A DNA stretch of 14,785 nt from an uncultured Lachnospiraceae bacterium. Lineage in GTDB: Bacteria; Bacillota; Clostridia; Lachnospirales; Lachnospiraceae. A program made the translations under genes and the position numbers. Below the pieces are notes generated by a model that searched no databases, was not told the origin of the DNA, and saw nothing but the letters and a program-made list of their open reading frames with translations. This document shows, piece after piece, positions 13,105 through 14,785 of this stretch (position 1 is its first letter; every line of letters starts with the position of its first letter). The stretch covers positions 1 through 14,785 of the forward strand of contig CAKRFU010000038.1 of NCBI GenBank assembly GCA_934320845.1. Reading direction: 5' to 3'.

Positions 13105-14524
13105 TCATCTCCCTTCATAAGCCTCCCAAAGACTCTTCTGCTCCGCACTAATCCTCAGAATTTCCTGCACGTCTCTAGCCATTGCTTCAATATTAGCATC
13201 CATCTGTTCCATTGTACCCGTTCGATTATCAGCTTTAACCTCTTCTTGCACTGCTTCCTTCGAATAACACTCCTTTGTATTTACATTCATATATCCAACA
13301 ATCTTATAGGAATATCCATTACTATGATCTATAAACACTGGTGCCACTTCTCCTTTCGATGTGTTCCACTTCATAAGTCTTGGAAACCAACAAAGTCCTT
13401 CTTTTATCAGTTCCTTAAAGGCTTCAAGAAGTTCTCCCAGCTCATACAATATTCCACGAAATGAATTTCCTGCTTCAATCGACTTATCAGCTTCTACTTG
13501 ATTTGCATATTCTTCTATTTTAGGTGCAAATAATTTGAAAGCTGAAACAAATGCTTTTATTCTTTCCAGAATACTTGCTGTCTTTTCTGCCTCTTCAACA
13601 TTTGCTATTAAATTCTGATTTACAGTTTGTAATTCTGCTCGTTTATCTTCTATATCTCTTGAAATACATTCATATTCATTTTCCAAAGATTCATTCTTCG
13701 CAACTATAGCCTGAGTCTTTTCTTCCAATTCTTCAGTCTGCTTTTTCTCCAATGCATTGTGTGCTATTCTTGATGCTAGCAACTCTATTTCTGCATCATG
13801 AACTTGCTCCTGTAATTGTCCCAAGTGCTTGGTTTCTTTCTCAACTTTATATTCAGCCACAGATAAATCATGATTTCTTCCCAAACTTTTTTCAGCCAAT
13901 TCTTCATGCGTATGCTATTTAAAACACGAACCAGCCTCCTCTCGCAATTTGTCCTGTATAATAGTTGAAAGTGTTTGAGGTGTAAAAACATTTCTCTTTG
14001 AAACTTTTTTTACGAAGTCCTCTTTTGACTCCCTCCCATACTGGAACACCGACCACATGCATATGTGGACTTGCTTCATCAAAATGAATTACTGCGTTCG
14101 CTATTTTAAATTCTGGAAGAAATTGTTCCAACTTACTTAAAAGATATCTATACACATAGCACATTTTATCTTTATCTGTCTCATGATCTTGCCAGAATTC
14201 CTTATCTCCACATTGAAAGATAATTTCAACAGCCATATCCTGTTCGAGATTTGCAACATGTTCAAAATAATCTTTTATCTTTCTATCTGCTCGTTTTTGA
14301 CTTTCATTATACTCTTTTACAACCTCATCAAATTCCTGATGGTATACCTGCTTCACATCCTGATACAAATCATCTGTTCCTCTGATTATTAAAATATTAT
14401 CTTCACTATAATCATTTGATTTATACTTTCTGAGATTGTGCTTTGCCACACCAAGTAATTTACTTTTACTTGTAATTCCAGTTTTCTTATTGCTGATATG
14501 TGCTGTATATGATACATTCCCCAT
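13105..14524 (-). pseudogene. MobV/Pre-type plasmid mobilisation relaxase, broken by frameshift and nonsense
   Basis: The N-terminal part (from ATG 14524, AGGAG nine bases upstream) reads MGNVSYTAHISNKKTGITSK and holds the relaxase metal motif VIHFDEASPHMHVVGVPV. In a T7 run at 14005-14011 one extra base shifts the frame: with six, the protein would read on as KKVSKRNVFTPQTLSTIIQD. A TAG at 13915-13917, one change from CAG, then breaks the restored frame before HTHEELAEKSLGRNHDLSV. The C-terminal part is a long coiled coil (ELEEKTQAIVAKNESLENEY). Repaired, it would be about 470 residues, a normal MobV size. As it stands only a truncated N-terminal product is made. An in-frame ATG at 14578 lies upstream, but 14524 has the better ribosome site and family start. 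Confidence 0.88.
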
Positions 14525-14559
14525 AGGCAACTTCTCCTCTCTTATCTGTAATGTTCTCT

Positions 14560-14601
14560 CGGAGTGTGTGCTTATCATCTTGGCTTTGCCATAGATGATA
14601 A
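14560..14601. other. Candidate origin of transfer (oriT) of the MobV relaxase
   Basis: TTATCATCT (14572-14580) and AGATGATAA (14593-14601) form a perfect nine-base inverted repeat with an inner GGC-TTT-GCC. GAGTGTGTGCTTATC sits directly at its left edge and resembles the TAGTGTG/TTA nick region I recall for MobV-type oriT. The site is 36 bases upstream of the relaxase start, where MobV oriTs usually lie. The nick position is inferred. Confidence 0.55.
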
Positions 14602-14621
14602 CCCCCTAGCACTTTTGTCAA
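14595..14621 (-). promoter_or_regulatory. Relaxase promoter overlapping oriT
   Basis: On the minus strand a perfect -35 TTGACA (14621-14616) and a TATCAT -10 (14600-14595) are 15 bases apart, shorter than ideal. The -10 falls within the right arm of the oriT inverted repeat, so relaxase binding would repress its own gene, as known for MobM of pMV158. Confidence 0.45.
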
Positions 14622-14714
14622 ATCCAATGTTCCATTGTCTCTGCCCAAAATGCGGAGGCTCTCCGAGGGTTTTATTGCATCCTCAAGAGTTTAATAATCT
14701 GTACTTTTAATCAC

Positions 14715-14785
14715 AACCACCGGCTTAGCCGGTGGTTTGCTTTGCGGCCTATAAGGCCTCTTTGCCGGCGTCTGAGTCTAAAGAC
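14715..14785. mobile_element. Possible end of an IS200/IS605-type element (partial)
   Basis: AACCACCGGC and GCCGGTGGTT (14715-14737) form a perfect ten-base hairpin with a three-base loop, followed by GGCC-TATAA-GGCC, a second small hairpin, and then GC-rich sequence to the window edge. Such subterminal hairpins are typical of IS200/IS605 ends. The base composition differs from the AT-rich surroundings. No transposase is in view, so a terminator or other repeat cannot be ruled out. Confidence 0.35.

Noticed and set aside
13785..13991. 68-residue minus-strand open frame across the relaxase break
   Set aside because: It is the third frame over the frameshifted relaxase; the flanking frames carry the MobV protein sequence and this one does not.
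14640..14690. Small CGGAG-GCT-CTCCG hairpin as a terminator
   Set aside because: The stem is five bases with a following T4 run and no gene ends there, so it is not strong enough to annotate.
1..14785. CRISPR array, tRNA or rRNA genes
   Set aside because: No regularly spaced direct repeats of CRISPR type and no cloverleaf or rRNA-like stretch were seen; the hairpins present are terminators, operators or single repeats.

Overview
The window is AT-rich DNA from a low-GC Gram-positive bacterium. An order such as Clostridia, probably family Lachnospiraceae, is inferred from the FeoA-FeoB fusion, strong AGGAGG ribosome sites, a DUF6061-like gene and a MobV-type relaxase. No species can be named. 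A chromosomal iron-uptake gene at the left gives way to a defence and mobilisation region that fills the rest.

Left part (1-2920): the tail of an unknown gene, a strongly structured inverted-repeat element, then feoB (with an N-terminal FeoA domain) behind a promoter whose -35 is covered by a near-perfect Fur-type box. A bidirectional terminator closes it.

Middle left (2921-5213): a decayed DNA methyltransferase (two nonsense codons and an internal deletion), a DUF4160/DUF2442 pair resembling a toxin-antitoxin module, and a small DUF6061-like gene. Two diverged copies of the same non-coding unit (3838-4030 and 4739-4929) bracket the DUF4160/DUF2442 pair in the same orientation.

Centre (5249-10971): a six-gene minus-strand operon built on a DpnII/MboI-type (GATC) restriction-modification system: dpnM, a small PD-(D/E)XK protein, dpnA, an Mrr-like nuclease, the DpnII endonuclease and an AIPR-family protein. 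The three additional nuclease-like genes make this larger than the classical three-gene DpnII cassette.

Right centre (11000-13055): a second, controller-regulated restriction-modification system. The methyltransferase faces left; a small HTH controller, a PD-(D/E)XK endonuclease and a Cys-x2-Cys small protein face right. The methyltransferase has no proper start codon in its coding frame. The divergent control region carries two TTCAC-N5-GTGAA operators, and a third copy of that operator sits just upstream of the dpnM promoter. This suggests that the controller of one system also regulates the other.

Right end (13105-14785): a MobV/Pre-type relaxase pseudogene (one frameshift, one nonsense), its candidate oriT with overlapping promoter, and hairpins that may be the end of an IS200/IS605-type element continuing past the window. 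The overall picture is a mobilisable defence island that has lost its own relaxase but keeps most of its restriction genes.
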